Origin: Russula earlei
Lineage: Eukaryota; Basidiomycota; Agaricomycetes; Russulales; Russulaceae
DNA length: 64,000 nucleotides
Assembly: GCA_025769875.1 (NCBI GenBank)
Contig: JAGFNK010000174.1
Location: 34,046 to 98,045 of the forward strand
Reading direction: 5' to 3'
Of the stretch, positions 40,597 through 53,628 are shown one piece after another (position 1 is the first letter of the stretch; every line of letters begins with the position of its first letter). Under the pieces are notes generated by a model, which was not told where the DNA came from, did no database searches, and saw nothing but the letters and a program-made list of their open reading frames with translations. The translations under genes and the position numbers were made by a program.

Positions 40597-43500
40597 CGCC
40601 CCCTCAGCCTGAGTGGTGCACGTTCTCTCCCATTTCTGTCATGAGACCTTTGTGCTTCTTGCAACTGGGACCCTTTTTCAATACATCGGCTACTGGCTCT
40701 TCTGATGGAGTGTAGGCGGGATCGGTCCCCTGCAAGTCGACATTCTGCTGCAAGATAATGGTGTTGCACCTTGTTGTGTTCTGGTGCAGTTGTGGAACTC
40801 AGGGTTCCTGATAATGGCGATGGTTGGCTGGTTGTCGACATGCATGAACATGAGGGATTGTGAGGAGATGGGTCTCTTGGCCCAATCTGGTAAGTGGTTG
40901 CCTCAGCCTGGTGGCTTCCTTGGTGGCGCGTGCGCCTGTGGTGTGCTCCACCTTGGTGCTTGAGGGTGCAACTGGGGCTTGCTCCTTTTGGCTCCAGCTT
41001 ACAGCCCCACCTATTAACATGAAGATGAAGTCCAATGCGGACTTTGCTGGTCCTGTCAGGATTGACATATCTGGCCAAGATTGGCTGGGTGCTGGAGTCT
41101 TGCTGGAAGGTTGGGCGGTGGTTGCTTGTACCTTGGGCATAATGGGTCATGTGTTTGCATGTGCATTGATGGTGATTCCCTGGGTGCACTTCTGTGAAGA
41201 TCTTGTTCATTGGCTCTCTGGCTAGGTGGGCGGACATTATGTCCATTTGATGAACTTCTAGGCTTCATTCTGCAGTGAGGGCCAGGGTGTTGCAAGGGAG
41301 TGCCAGTTCTCTGGGGGCATGGTGTCATTGGGATCATTTCCCTTGACTTGGGTGAGTCCCTGCATGATGACGTGGGCCTTGCATCTTTGAGTTTTTTGAT
41401 TTGACCCCCTTTCCATTTAGAAGGTCTATCTGCTTGCCTGCTGCATCTCCATTCTTTGGATGTGGCACACTTTTGAGGATGCTAGTGTTTTCAGACATGT
41501 GTTTCTCCTCGTTGTGTGCCTTTGCCCACTCTGCAGAATCTGCATGGGCTGTTGCCTTAGCATAGGACTTGGGATTAGCTGGCAACATTTTGTGTGCCAC
41601 ATTTCCCTGCTCAGTACGTTTCATTTGGTGCTCATGTGGAATGGGGGAATGGCAAGCATCCTTGTCACGGATGGGTGTGCAAGTGGCATGTTTTGAGCAC
41701 ATTTCAGGTTATGAGGAAGCTTGGTCCTCAGGTGCATTGTTATCATGTTGCAGCTGTGTGTCTTGCAGTTCGGCATGCGATGCCTTTTCCGCTTCTCCTT
41801 TATTCGATTCCTCTGTGTCATTGCCTTGGTCATGTGTGAGCATGTGTGTGGTGCGCTTTGGTTGTCCCATGATAGATTGCGCAGGTGAGTTTTCCACTTT
41901 GTGGACTGTTGGTTGTGCTGATTTTGTTTCAGACTGGATGGGCAGAGCATTTTCTGCTCCGCCACCTTGCAGTTTGGTGTGCGGCACCTGCTCTGCATTG
42001 CCCACCTGTTTAAGGCTGAGCAGGCAAGAGCTTGTGTGCTCTGACGCCTTGCAGTTTTGCATGCGGCAGCTGTTCCACCTTGTCCACTAGTTCTGCCACC
42101 CCCTCAAATTGATTACCATTTCCCAATTTTTGGCTCTATCAGCTGTTCCATCATATCCGAGGATTATGCATTTGATGTGTGACATGGGGCCCCCTTTGTT
42201 GGATATGATGGTGTGGGGTGTGATGGTGCAAGGGGTGGGGCAATGGGCAGGCTTGGCTGCCTGTTGTGTGTGGTTTGCGTGGCCCAGGAACATGCACACC
42301 AGTGACCATCGGGTCAGCTGGGCGAGTGTCTTCTCTGGGGCATGCATGGATGCATGCATTCCAAGGACGTGCAGCTGAGAGGGGTCAGGAGTTGTCCCAC
42401 TCCTGGCCTCTTCAGATGTCAAGTTGTCCAAGGCATGCATGGGTAGGCTCGCGTCTGCATGCACCACCTGGACCCTATCAAGAGGTGTCCAGGTTGCACG
42501 TTCTGCAACATCGGTGGGTTGTGGCATATCCAGGTTGGTGGTCTGGTGCTTAATTCCCTTTTTTGCTAGGGATGTTTGCAATGCCTGCCTGGTGTGTTCA
42601 CCCCCTCCATCTAATTGGAGGGTCTTCAAGCATTGGCCAGTTGTGGGCTCAATGCGTGTGGTGTATGGTTGGGGGTGCTGGGGCACTTTTGATTTGCACT
42701 TCAGCCCGCTGGCATGTTCCCATGGTTCCATTCTTGCCTGGTTGGAAAGCTGGGGTTGTCTAGTGGGTGGTTTCCCACATGTGTCCGAGAAGGCCCAGTG
42801 TCAAGACTCACTGTTGAACTATCCAGTTCAAGAGCGAGGGATAAGCTTGAAGACGAGTTGATAAACGTCCAAGACAGCGTGGGCAAGGAGTAGAGTCCAG
42901 AGTAGTAACAAATACCAGAGAGGCACTGTTACTGTGAGAGTCAAGCAGTCATGCAGAGAGGAGGCCAGGATAGTCACAAGGGGACGGTCCTTAAAGGAGT
43001 ATCCCAGGGATGGAGAGTGCCGTAAACAAATGGACAGTCTGAGGACTGTCCGCTACTTTATTGAGCACTTATATACTACAAGAGAACTGCTAAATGTGGA
43101 ACAAGTCATAACCTTGTTATCAAGCACAATAGAGTGATGAGTAAGAAGTTGGAGTATGCTTACTGAGCATCCTCAGTCATGCTCAGTAAGCTGCTGAGTA
43201 AGAAGGCTTCTCTTGATGAGTAAGAGTCTTCCTTGTCCACATGTTCACTGTTTTAGTACACGTGCAAACACCTGATTCATTTCCTGTTAGTTAGTTTAGG
43301 GCTGGTCATTTGAGGACTTGTAGTTTGGTTTGGGGGAATAGTGTTATTCTATAAGGCCCCTTATATAGTTCTATTAGGGTCCTTAAAGTTGACCCTAATG
43401 TTTCTATTAAGGTCCCTAGTATTGCCTTATAGTTCATTTTATAGTTATTAGAGTTAGTCTAATAATGCGTTGCAGGGTCTTTGATATTATGTTAGTGCCT

Positions 43501-45322
43501 ATTGTAGGGCACTTATAGTCGTCCTAAAGGGTCCCTAGGAAGGTCCTAATACTGTCCTTTATTGCTAGAAGGGTTGCCCTTAAGTGGGGCTTGTTGTATG
43601 TCAATTGTGCCAAGAATTGCTCACACGACAATGCATGTGCGATATTGTGGACACCTCTACTCACCCTTTTGCTCGTGTGAACAGGGTGACACCATAGAGG
43701 CTGGGTTTCCTCCTATAAGGAAGGGTCCTTCAAGGGCCCTCTCCAGAGAATGGTTCATGACACCCGGAAGATTGTTGTGTGCGCAGTAAGTGCGGCTTCA
43801 CTTTTGTGGCTGTGTTCTGCGAAGGACAGGTCTGGCATTGCTGACTTGGGTTTGACCATTTGGATGGCCATGATATAGAGGTTGTTGTGTAGTGTTCCCT
43901 CACATATCAGTTGATGTTTATCATATATTCCACATGTCTCTCCCTGGAATTGCACTGCCACCCCGCATTGGGTGAAATGGGAGACCAATAAGAGGTTCCC
44001 TTTGAGTTCCAGGATGTACAGGACATTGTGGAGTATCGCAATACTCTGCATGCCATTTGCGTTCATCCAGACTTGCATTTGCCTGGTTCCAGTGGTGGTT
44101 ATGGCATTATCATCACCTAAGGCAACTTGAATGGGCGATGCGAGTGGGGTGAACTGGGTGAACCAATCGTGATGGGGTGTCATGATACACAAGGTCTGGA
44201 GTCGATGAGCCAGCCGTCTCTTTGATCAGCAGCTCATAGCTGCTCCTGAGTCGTGGCTGCATGGATCGGCTCATCTTTGACTGCCAGATGTAATGAGATG
44301 CTGTTATCAGATGTGGAAATGTATGTGATGGCAGTGCTGGCTGGTAGCTGAGCTGCGGGAGTTGCTACGATGTGTGTGCTTGTGCCAGTCCCAGTGGTCA
44401 TGGGCATCGCTGTGTTGTGGGCACTCATGCCAGTCATAGTAGGCATGGGCGTTGCTGTGTTGTGCATGATCGTGCCAGTCCTGGCTGCTGCTGCTTTGCC
44501 CTCCAGTTTTCCATGAATTTTCCAGCATTTGTGTGTATTGTGCCCCCTGTGTCTGCAGTGAGTGCACTTTGATGTGCATTTTTCGCTCTGCACTTCCTGG
44601 TCCTTTCCCTTTTGGGCTGCCTTTGCATGGTGAGGTGTGGCCATGTCATTGGTCAATCAGATCTGATGCTCCTCGTGGAGGATGCGGTCTGTGACATGCT
44701 TGGCTGTTAGATGGCTGGGCAGCATCGAGTGGAGGGTGGCCTTGAGTTTGGCCATCTTTTCCAGTAGCGTGAGAATTAGCATCCAAATGAGGGTTTTCTC
44801 ATCGATGGGGTATCCGAAATTTTCAAGGGCTCGGGCAGCGTGCAACTGTTGGATTATTTGAGGAGCCATGGGTTCAGTTTTGGAGAATGTGACCTGGTAT
44901 AGGTTCATAAGTAAATGTGCAACATGTTGCTCACCCTTCCATGCAAAATGTTTTTTGAGTGTGTCCCAAGTATGTTTGGCTCCAGCAGTGCCCAGGGCAG
45001 TGTCAAGAGCATGCCTGTTTAATGTCAGTAAAATGTGGGTATGTGCTTTGTGATCTTTCTGCTCCCAGTTGGCAAAGCCGCTTGGGTCATTGCTGGGGTC
45101 TGGTTTTGAGTATGTCCCTTTTATGATTTCTATCAGGCCATTTGTTTTGAACAGTGCCTCTATATTAGCTTTCCATTGCATGTACATGACTGTGCCACCT
45201 TCGAAGAGTGGTCTGTCATAACCGTGTTGGCCACCCATGTAAGTTTTTCCCACAGCTCCTAAGGTGGGAGCATGGCTGCCTCTCGAGGGCATGACATTTG
45301 TGGTTGCTGTGGGGGCACTCAT
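40597..45322 (-). pseudogene. Copia G2 gag-pol remnant
   Basis: Gag starts MSAPTATTNVMPSRGSHAPT at 45322 and is open to a stop near 44657. The knuckle is CTHCRHRGHNTHKCW (about 44560). The protease site and the pre-integrase region are decayed. LKTLQLDGGGEHT (about 42620) and TDVAERATWTPLDRV keep the second Asp and the Glu of integrase, the Glu being better kept than in G1. The first Asp region and the RT palm are missing at the same places as in G1. RNase H text FIFMLIGGAVSWSQKEQAPV lies near 41020. Many TGA and frame changes make it dead. Confidence 0.85.
42798..43762 (-). repeat. Solo LTR-A in copia G2
   Basis: It starts TGTCAAGACTCACTG and ends GGTTCATGACA. Target copies are CCCAG (42793-42797) and CCCGG (43763-43767); the one difference is a CpG transition. 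Confidence 0.95.
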
Positions 45323-45722
45323 GGTGTTTTGTTATGTGATTTGGAAGCTGGTGGGAGTTCGTGATGTCAGGGATGACCAGGTCTCATAATCTGTTGGAGC
45401 TGTAGAATTATAGCTCAGTCTTGTGTGTAAAAGACTGTATTGGGTTAGTTAGCTAACCTGTAGAATTATAGCTATGTACAGTATTAGCTTTAAAGGAAGC
45501 TATATGTTAAGATCTGACTGATCTAGTTATCGATCGACTCTTAGTGAAAGAGTTGCTTGATTTAGTTCAAGCACTAGACTTCGAATCCTTTGATATTATC
45601 TCAGGAAGAATGGATGTAAGAGAAGAGAGGAGCCTCTTTCACTTAGAGTTGTCACTATAGTTTGTTTAGAATGGTGACAAGATGATTGTTTCTTGTAAGA
45701 GAGTAAGTCGAGCGTAAGGCTC

Positions 45723-46344
45723 TGTTGTAATTTACCCCCTTGTCGGTTCGTCCATAATCCCTCCCCCATTATTGTTCCTCTTGTTATCTCTGTCCCCATG
45801 GTTACCGTTTCATCCCTTGATGGTGATCCCTTATTGTGTTTCACTTATTGTGTTTCACTTATTGTGTTTCACTTATTGTGTTTCACCTATTGTCGAGCTA
45901 CTTTTGCTATTGGTCTACCTTTATCTATTGTTCTGCTTATAGTACTGTACAGCCTCGCTACATACAGTATTTAAGCGCCTGTAGAAGCTGGGGAATGCCC
46001 CAAGCTTAGCTTTGTCCCATTTCCTGTCGCATCCCTTGCCCTGTATACTCTCAAAAATCACAACTTGCTTGTGCTGGCCTACACTCTGCTTGACCTGAGC
46101 ACACCTCAAGGAACCCTTGTGTTCTTCTTCCTCCTCTGCCTCTCTCTCATCGTCCTCCTCTTCTGTGAAACCAGAAGATCGACTCTGTCTGTGGACTGAG
46201 TCATTGTCTGACTCAGCTGTGAGACGCTAAACCTTTGGCCTGGTCTCTTTGAGCCGGCCCCCCATTGAACCCTTGAACCAAGTCACAGGGACTTGGCCCC
46301 ACTGAACCCTGAGCTAATGCTCTTACAGCCGTGACGCCATAACA
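45723..46344 (+). repeat. Solo LTR-F in LTR-E
   Basis: 622 bp, TGTTGTAATTTACCC to GCCATAACA. Target copies GGCTC (45718-45722 and 46345-46349) are perfect. It has a TATA-like TATTTAAG near 45968 and a stem AGCTGGGG...CCCCAAGCT near 45986. A reverse copy lies at 47518-48114. Confidence 0.95.
45831..45886 (+). repeat. 14-bp tandem repeat, four copies, in LTR-F
   Basis: TTATTGTGTTTCAC occurs at 45831, 45845, 45859 and 45873. The other LTR-F copy has a single related unit near 47985, so the array expanded in this copy. Confidence 0.9.
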
Positions 46345-46808
46345 GGCTCAACTTCTTAGTACAGCAGAGTATTTATATGATATCTCAACAACAGCTCATC
46401 CAATTTGTACAAAACTTGGAGTGCACATAGCTGAGAACCAGTAGTATCCAGAAACATAGAGCACAATTTGAAAGTACCAGAAATGACTCACATGTGAGTC
46501 ATTCTTTCCTAGTATCTGTCATCAAACAGTAAGCAGTGAGTAAGCAATCAGTAAGCTGACCACTAAGCAAATCACTAAGCAATCACTAAGCAGAAGTAAG
46601 CACAAATGAGTAAGCAAGACATGAGTCACCAAAGCATAGGTAAGCAGTCAAGAATGCAAGAGTCCTAACACTATAAAGAAATGTACTACTGACCTCAGTC
46701 TTGTGTGTAAAAGACTGGGGGAAAACGAACAATAACTAAATTTGAATTATTTACACATATGGTCCAGATTGTCCATTCACATGACACTAAGTGGCTGCGC
46801 GTCCAACA

Positions 46809-49628
46809 GCATGAGTGTGAGCCTGTGCTGTGAGAGGAAGGCAATCACCCAAGGGGATGGTTAGACTTTGAAGTTGAAGAACAAAGGAAGAGAGTGGGAG
46901 GTGGTAAGAGAGAGCCAAGAAGACAACACAAGTAGGGGAGTGAGATGAAACAGCAGGACAGGGATGAGCATGGAGAGGGGGGAAACACCATCTTAGAGGA
47001 GGACAACAACAAGCAACACGAGAGGGCAATGATGACAAGTGGCTTGGGATGAGGTGGTGAATGGGGTGGAGGGTGTGGTTGCCATGGCTGATGGAGCTGA
47101 TCCTGGGGCAGTGGGTGGTGCTAAGATGTTGGTGGACAAGACTGAGACTGAGCATGCAGCAGGGTGCAAGATAGGAACATTAGAGAGGATGGTGGCTGTG
47201 GCTGATGAGGGCATGGGGGCAATGGCTAGCAAGATGGTGATGGAGGTGGCAGCATGTAGCATTAAGATGTTGGAGGCTGAGGCTGAGGCATATGAGGGTG
47301 GGTGACAAGACTGAGGTGGTTGGCAAGACTATGAGGCATGGTGGTGGCAGCTGACTGAACTAAGGCTGGGGCAACAGAGGTGGATGGCAGGACTGAGGCT
47401 GGCACTGGCACTGAGACAGAGGCTGTGACAGGTGACACTGAGAGTGCAGGAGCTGATGAGATGGAGGCAGGGTGGCAGTTGGGACTGAGGAGGCTGGCAA
47501 GGCTAAGAGTGTGGTGGTGTTACGGCATCACAGCTGTTGGAGTGTTAGCTTCAGGGTTCAGTGGGGCCAAGTCCCAGTGACTTGGTTCAGGGGCTTGATG
47601 GGGACCAGCTCAGAGAGACCAGTTCAGAGGTTTAGCATCTCAAGACTAAGTCAAGGATGACCTGATCCACAGACAGAGTTGATCTTCTGGTTTCACAGAA
47701 GAGGAGGACGATGAGAGAGAAGCAGAGGAGGAAGAGGAACACAAAGGTTCCTTGTGATGAGTTCAAGTCAAGCAGGGTGTAAACCAGCACAACACAAGTT
47801 GTGATTGAGAGAGGATACAGAGCAAAGGGATGTGACAGGAAAATGGGACAAAGCTAAGCTTGGGACATTCCCCAGCTTCTACAGGCACTTAAATACTGTA
47901 TGTAGTGAGACTGTACAGTACTATATGCAGAACAATAGACAAAAGGTAAGCCAATGGCGAAAGAGGATCAACAACAGGTGAAACACAAGAAGGTAAAGTG
48001 ACAGCTGTCAATCAATATCAAGGGATGAAACGGTAACCAAAGGAACAAGGGTGACAGAAGGGAACAACAACAGAAGAGGTTAGTGATGAACCAACAAGGG
48101 GGTAGATCATAACAGGTGGCTGGTTATGCAGTGATACTGAATGCATGGTGACAGCAACTGGTGATGTTTACTGAGGGCATGAGAGTTGAAGCTATGGCTG
48201 AGGCAGGCAGGACAGAGGATGAAGGGGTGATGGCGATGTTGTAGACTTGATGGCATAGATGGGTGGAGTAGAAATGGCAACAAGAGAGGCTGAGGTGGTA
48301 GCGATGACAACTATGGGTGATGGAGAGGTGGTGACTGAGGTTGGGACTGAGGGCGAGATGACCAGGCAGGCAGTGCTAGAACACTGATGGACAAGGCAGA
48401 GATGACTGGGCTGGCGTTGAGACAGTGGCTGCAACTATAAGGGGCAGCTGATGATGTTTGTGATATGGTGGGCTGGAGTGAAATGACAAGCATGGGCAAG
48501 GCCATGATGGCAGCCATGGCAGGCAACACTGATTGCAAGGGAACTGGCAATGCTGGGACATTGGTGAGCAAGATTGCAAACTGCAAGGTGATCAATTGAT
48601 GAGAAGAGAGAAAAGAAGGGGAAGAAAGGAGAGGAAGGGAAAGACCTTCAAGGGGGATCATGCAAAAGGAGAAGAAGATTCAACATACTCCATGGTGAAT
48701 TTCTTAGTAGATGTTACTGCCCTCATCCTTGAGACAAAGGCAGTTTTAAATACATGAATGGCCAAGGGCAGAGCAGGATGGTATCATACTGAATTGAGCA
48801 TAGCCTGAGGTGGTTGCACTAGAGGAAGGGGTAAAAGTATTCTGAAACATCTGGTTTTCTATGTATTGTTGAATGCAAGGCATCATTGCATGATCCTAAG
48901 ATGAAAGCGGGTTGAAATAATACCTAATGAGACATAGTGTGTATGGGGGAGTCAGGTATGAGTGTATATGCTTTTTGGAAATCATGGTGTTGAGATGACA
49001 TGTATAATGAAACTGAGCTTGAAAGGGTGGTAGAGAGAGCTTTGGAGGAAGTCATATGGTAAGTTCAGGTCTGAGAGAGTGGGTAAATACTGGAAAAGGA
49101 TATATGGGTGTTACTGGTGGCAATGAGTGGGCACTAGTTGGTGAGGCAGAGGTGCTGCATAGGAGCGGTCACCTGAGTCTCATGCATTGTAGGATTTTTC
49201 CTCATGAGGCAGTGATGGGTGGGTGTGTGATTGGGCATGGGTAGTAGCAGTGTTGGAGGTGAAGGTGAGGGTGTGTGTGTCAATGGCAGACAACAGAGGG
49301 CATGGAGGTGATTGGGTGTGTAAGGAGAAAGATGATGGACCACATGCCTATGCAGGTAATAATTACACACAATTCTTAAGTTTCATAATGATATATTCAA
49401 GAGATAAGTACAAATAAATAATAAATAAAAGACCAAACTAAAAAAAAAAACTATTCTTAAAGGCTGAAAACACATGCAGGGACACTCAGAATGATAGATC
49501 TCAGGTTCTATTATTATAGACTAGCCTACTCATAGGTACATGTTTATAGACCAAAGTTGAGTAGCTAAAAGAAAAGGAAAGAAAAAATAAATAAAGAGAA
49601 AAGCCTAGCCAGAGGTGGGTGAGCATGC
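46809..49628 (-). other. Degenerate gag-like low-complexity DNA, no intact gene
   Basis: On minus, 48661-48311 and 47262-46787 are Pro/Ala/Ser/Val-rich frames that resemble the tail of the L-type gag at 37378-38499 with CpG lost. The LTR-F at 47518 interrupts it. Bases 48760-49628 show no gene. The 5' end of the stretch is the right target copy of G2. Confidence 0.4.
47518..48114 (-). repeat. Solo LTR-F
   Basis: 597 bp, plus-strand TGTTACGGCATCAC to GTAGATCATAACA. Target copies GGTGG (47513-47517 and 48115-48119) are perfect. The stem below the TATA is kept with one G-U type change. Confidence 0.95.
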
Positions 49629-50578
49629 TGTCATAAACCATTCTCTGGAGAGGGCCCTTGAAGGACCCTTCCTTATGAGAGGAAACCCAGCCTCTATGGT
49701 GTCACCCTGTTCACACGAGCAAAAGGGGTGAGTAGAGGTGTCCACAATATTGCGCGCACATTGTCGCGCGTGCAATTCTTGGCACAATCAACATACAGCA
49801 AACCCCACTTAATGGCAACCCTTTTAGCAATAAAGGACAGTATTAGGGCCTTCCTAAGGACCCTTTAGGACAACTCTAGGTGCTCTACAATAGGCACTAA
49901 CACAGTATCAAGGACCCTGCATAGAGTTATTAGACTAACTCTAATAACTATAGAATGAACTATAAGGCAATACTAAGGACCTTAATAGAAGTATTAGGGT
50001 TGACTCTAAGGACCCTAATAGAACTATATAAGGGGCCTTATAAGATAACACTATTCCCTAGACCAAACTACAAGTCCTCAAATGACCGGCCCTAAACTAA
50101 CTAAACAGAAAATGAATCAGGTGCTTGCACGTGTACTAAAGCAGTGAAGGCTCTTACTCATCAAGAGAAGCCTTCTTACTCAGCAGCTTACTGAGCATGA
50201 CTGAGCATGCTCAGTAAGCGCACTCCAACTTCTTACTCATCACTCTATTGTGCTTGGTAACAAGGTTATGACTTGTCCCCTATTTAGCAGTTCTCTTGTA
50301 GTATATAAGTGCTCAATAAAGTAGCGGACAGACCTCAGACTGTCCATTTGTTTATGGCACTCCCTATCCCTGGGATACTCCTTTAAGGACAATCCCCTTG
50401 TGACCATTCTGGCCTCTTCCCTGTGTACCTGTTCAACTCTACCAGTAACTATACCTCATTGGTGTCTGTTACTGCTTTGGACTCTACTTCTTGCTCATGC
50501 CATCTTGGATGTCTATCAACTCATCTTTGAGCTTACCCCTTGCTCTTGAACTGGATAGTTCAACAGTGAGTCTTGACA
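49629..50578 (+). repeat. Solo LTR-A
   Basis: 950 bp, TGTCATAAACC to TCTTGACA. Target copies CATGC (49624-49628 and 50579-50583) are perfect. The TATA box, the GGACAG stem and the U3 inverted repeat are present. Confidence 0.95.
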
Positions 50579-51901
50579 CATGCATGAAGGCCATCATAAT
50601 GGTGCGACATGTATTATGGGTGGGATGATGGAGGGGGGGTCAAGCATGTAAGATTGTGCATGTGGTGAGCATGCAGGCACTGGGGGAGCAGCTGCAGCAT
50701 GTGGAGCGTCGTCTTTTCCATGTGCACTGTGATGATTCAGATTCCAAGAGGCCCACCAGGGCAGTCCTGCATACCCTAGACCAGAGGCGAGAATGTAAAA
50801 GAAAAGAAAAAGAAAGAAAGATGAGAGAAAGGAAAGGGAAAATGAAGGGAAATACCTGAAAGCCAGAATACCACTCAGTGACATCATGGGCAGTGGTGTT
50901 GGGTGTGACTATTTGGCCTTCATTTTGAGGTGTGCCAGTTTGTCAGGAGCACACACTCACAAAGGCAATCACAATTGCATGGCATGTGCTGGTGTGATGG
51001 AGGTGGTGAGGGAATGGCATTGGGAGGGGCCATTCTGCCTTCATGTGGTGTTGATCTGTCAGAAGGGTGTGCATGACATCACTGCATGCATTGAGGGCAA
51101 GATGGGGACATGTGCATCAGTTTGTTGGGAGAATGCTCATGCAAAGGTGATTGCAGTCATGTGGTATGTGTTGGCAGGGTGATTGAGGTGGCTAGAGAGT
51201 GATGTTGGTGGTGCCATTCAACCTTTGTGTGGTGTGTCAATTGGTCTGGAGTGTACCCCTGTTGCAATCACAAGGGTGCAATGTCTGTTGCTGGCAGGAT
51301 GGCAGAGGGGTGAGGGAGCAGGATGTGTGAGCATCATTGCAGAGGAAGAGTGTGGCACAATGTTGACCCTCTGTTTTATGCCACAATTTCCAATCCAAGT
51401 ACAACAACTTCTGTTATCAAGTAATTTATTTTTATCACTGAATAGTTATATTGATTTTCTGAATTGTAAAGATGTTCAAGCACCACTCTGCTGACAAAGT
51501 CTGACAGTCTGGATTTGGGTGTCACATTTTTGCAAAATTCCAAAGACTGTGAGTGTGTGTGTGACACTTGGTCAGCATTATTGCCATTTTCAGCGCACTT
51601 GGCAGAGCTAGAATTCCACCCAAATTGGCACAGAAACCCCCTCAAACATGCGAATATCTCCTTCCAAACAGCTTCAATTCATATGAAAATTATTGTCCCT
51701 GAATCGCCTGAATGAGGGCTAGGCAGCCCCATTGTTTTCATGAGATTTGAGTGAGAATTGGTGGAGCTGGACTCAAGCCACCTCCACATGTGTATTAGAT
51801 AAATTACAACTCAAAATCATGGTCTATATCCATTATTTTTCCCTCATGTTGTACCCATGGGCTGTCTTGAGGCAGCCCCATAGTGTTTTTGACTCAAGTG
51901 T
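50579..51901. other. No gene recognised
   Basis: Bases 50584-51370 are G-rich, CpG-poor and carry only low-complexity frames. Bases 51376-51900 are AT-richer, and their word use resembles 1242-1980 in style, but I found no alignable copy. This could be an internal part of the K-type element on minus. Confidence 0.3.
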
Positions 51902-52384
51902 TGTGGTGTGCAACGTTGTTTCCAGTGCGATTGGAGTCATGGCCAGCCACTCATCACCCCTCTTGCCTCTTGATTCTGACCATCCTTCTTGTTTTTCACA
52001 GACAGAGAGGAGTGGGTTGCAAAGAGGGGTCCTATTCTGAACTCTTTCTACTACAGAGCAGCTAGGGTGTTTTTATATACAGGACAGAGGTATTAGAGAT
52101 GAAAGGCATGAAAGTGAATCAAGACTGGTTGAGATGGTTGAGGTGGTCATGAAAGGCTTGAGATGCGAACACGTTACATGTGTGGGGTGTGGTGTGCACG
52201 TGTGGTCAGTGGCAAGGGCTGGGCAATGTGTTTGAGGTCTCAATGTCACACGCAAGGTGGCTTGTGGTGTGTGGCCAGTGGATGGCCTGGAACGAGAGGG
52301 AGGTGGCAAAGGATAGGAGGAGGCATCATGTCCTATCACATTTCCCACACATCATTCCGTGGCCAGCCATATGGCTACCTTACA
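51902..52384 (-). repeat. LTR-K copy 3, probable 3' LTR
   Basis: It aligns on minus with LTR-K copies at 2761 and 4475: TGTAAGGTAGCC, TGGCTGGCCACGG, CTGTATATAAA and TGCACACCACA. It lies downstream, on minus, of the gag-like frame at 53008-52400, as expected for that element's 3' LTR. Confidence 0.6.
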
Positions 52385-52399
52385 CTTCCCAGGGGCTTG

Positions 52400-53008
52400 A
52401 AACTTTGACCATCCTTGGTCAAGCATCTGATTGCAAGTGTTTTGAGCCTTTTGCATCTGAACTGAGGTGGTGGTGGTGGCTGCTTGTGCTGCTGGAAGGT
52501 GCAAAGGTGGCAATCAGTGATGGCAATGATGGAAGAGGTGAAGGCAATGGGAGATGGAGGCGATAGAGATGAGGACGGTGGTAACAAGATGGCAGCTGTG
52601 TGGCAGTGGTGTTGTCTTGTGGCAGCAGCAGCATGGTCATCTCCATTGTAGGCATTGGCAGCAGGTGTGAACGAGGAGCAGAGGCATAGGCAGCCAGCAT
52701 GAGTTTGTAGACAGAGGCATAGGTGGCAAGGACTTGAGAAGGAGGACATGTGGGGTGGCTTGCGTGGGGGTGGCAATTGTTGTCTTGTGACAGCAGTGGT
52801 GGGGTCGTCTCCACTGCAGGTGTTGGCAGCAGATGTGAGCGAGAGTGCGTGAGCAGATGGGAGGCAATGTGGGAGGCAGTATGCGGTGTGCTGTTGGCGT
52901 CAGTGGCTGCTTCTCCTGTGGCGGTGGTGTGGCGGAGGCTTCTGCTCCTGTTGTGGTGTGTTGTGGCTAAGTTCATGGCCGGGGCCTTCTTGGTCTTCTG
53001 GGGTGGTG
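52400..53008 (-). pseudogene. K/L-type gag tail remnant
   Basis: A minus frame from about 53078 to 52419 is Ser/Pro/His/Thr-rich and has PPQKTKKAPAMN near its start. It aligns with the L-type gag tail near 37270-37440, for instance CCTTCTTGGTCTTCT on plus. It is decayed and is cut at 53008 by chromovirus H. Confidence 0.45.
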
Positions 53009-53628
53009 TGTTACCAAGTGGTTTGGGGTCCAGAAGATGCTGGAACACCTGAACTATGGACTGCACCATTTGCATCATGTGTGCATCATATCTTGATCTT
53101 TTATGTCTGTTGATATCGCGTTCGGAAAGTGTTGATCATATCTTTCTACAGATGTACTGAAGAAGCAATGAGTAGCATTGCTTCTGTCCCAGATGTTCCT
53201 GTACCACCACGTACATTGCTTCCTTGATTAGGAAAGTACTTATGACACCGAGATTGCTACTAGGGAAGCACTTAATGCTTCCAGCACCGAGATCGTTTAC
53301 GTAGAAGCAACCTTGCTTCTATGAGCCGCATTTTGCTTCTATAGCACCAACCAGTACTACAGTAGCATGAACCTTATCCCTGAAGGGCTATATAAAGCCC
53401 CAGTCTGTAGCAGTTGAGCCTTAAGCTCGACTTAGTTTGCCAATCCCAAACAGTTGACTCCTACCCTGTCTGCAGAGCCCCTCTTATCTTGTTGCCATAC
53501 TCCAGAAGGATCTAACACTCCTTCCCCTCCATGAGTATTGCTTGCTTGACTCAAGCATATCTGCATTGGTAGGATGCGTTCATAGACACGACCATTGATA
53601 TTATTTAAGGCACTTTGGAGCCTTAACA
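53009..53628 (+). repeat. 5' LTR of chromovirus H
   Basis: 620 bp, TGTTACCAAGTGG to GAGCCTTAACA. It matches the solo LTR at 15665-16284 in length and content, with TATATAA near 53390 and the TTGAGC...GCTC stem below it. Confidence 0.92.

Larger units (their letters stand above)
45505..46670 (-). repeat. Solo LTR-E in the G2 LTR, holding LTR-F
   Basis: Plus-strand ends are TGTTAAGATCTGACTG and GAGTCCTAACA. Target copies CTATA (45500-45504 and 46671-46675) are perfect. Without LTR-F it is about 540 bp. It keeps the paired TGACTCA sites at about 46483-46502. Confidence 0.95.
40351..46808 (-). mobile_element. Copia G2, older non-autonomous copy with nested LTRs
   Basis: Target copies GCATG (40346-40350 and 46809-46813) are perfect. 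LTRs are 40351-40596 and 45392-46808, the latter split by LTR-E. Removing LTR-A (42798-43762), LTR-E and their duplications leaves about 4.3 kb, close to G1. The same pol deletions as G1 are present. Nearly all CpG of G1 are TG or CA here. Confidence 0.92.
45392..46808 (-). repeat. 5' LTR of copia G2, split by LTR-E
   Basis: The pieces are 45392-45504 and 46676-46808, about 246 bp. They match the 3' LTR and the G1 LTRs. The LTR-E with its CTATA duplications lies between. Confidence 0.9.

Noticed and set aside
30181..46808. Repeat-induced point mutation of the Neurospora type
   Set aside because: In the G1/G2 comparison the changes fall at CpG and not preferentially at CpA, and this decay pattern is better explained by CpG methylation with deamination.
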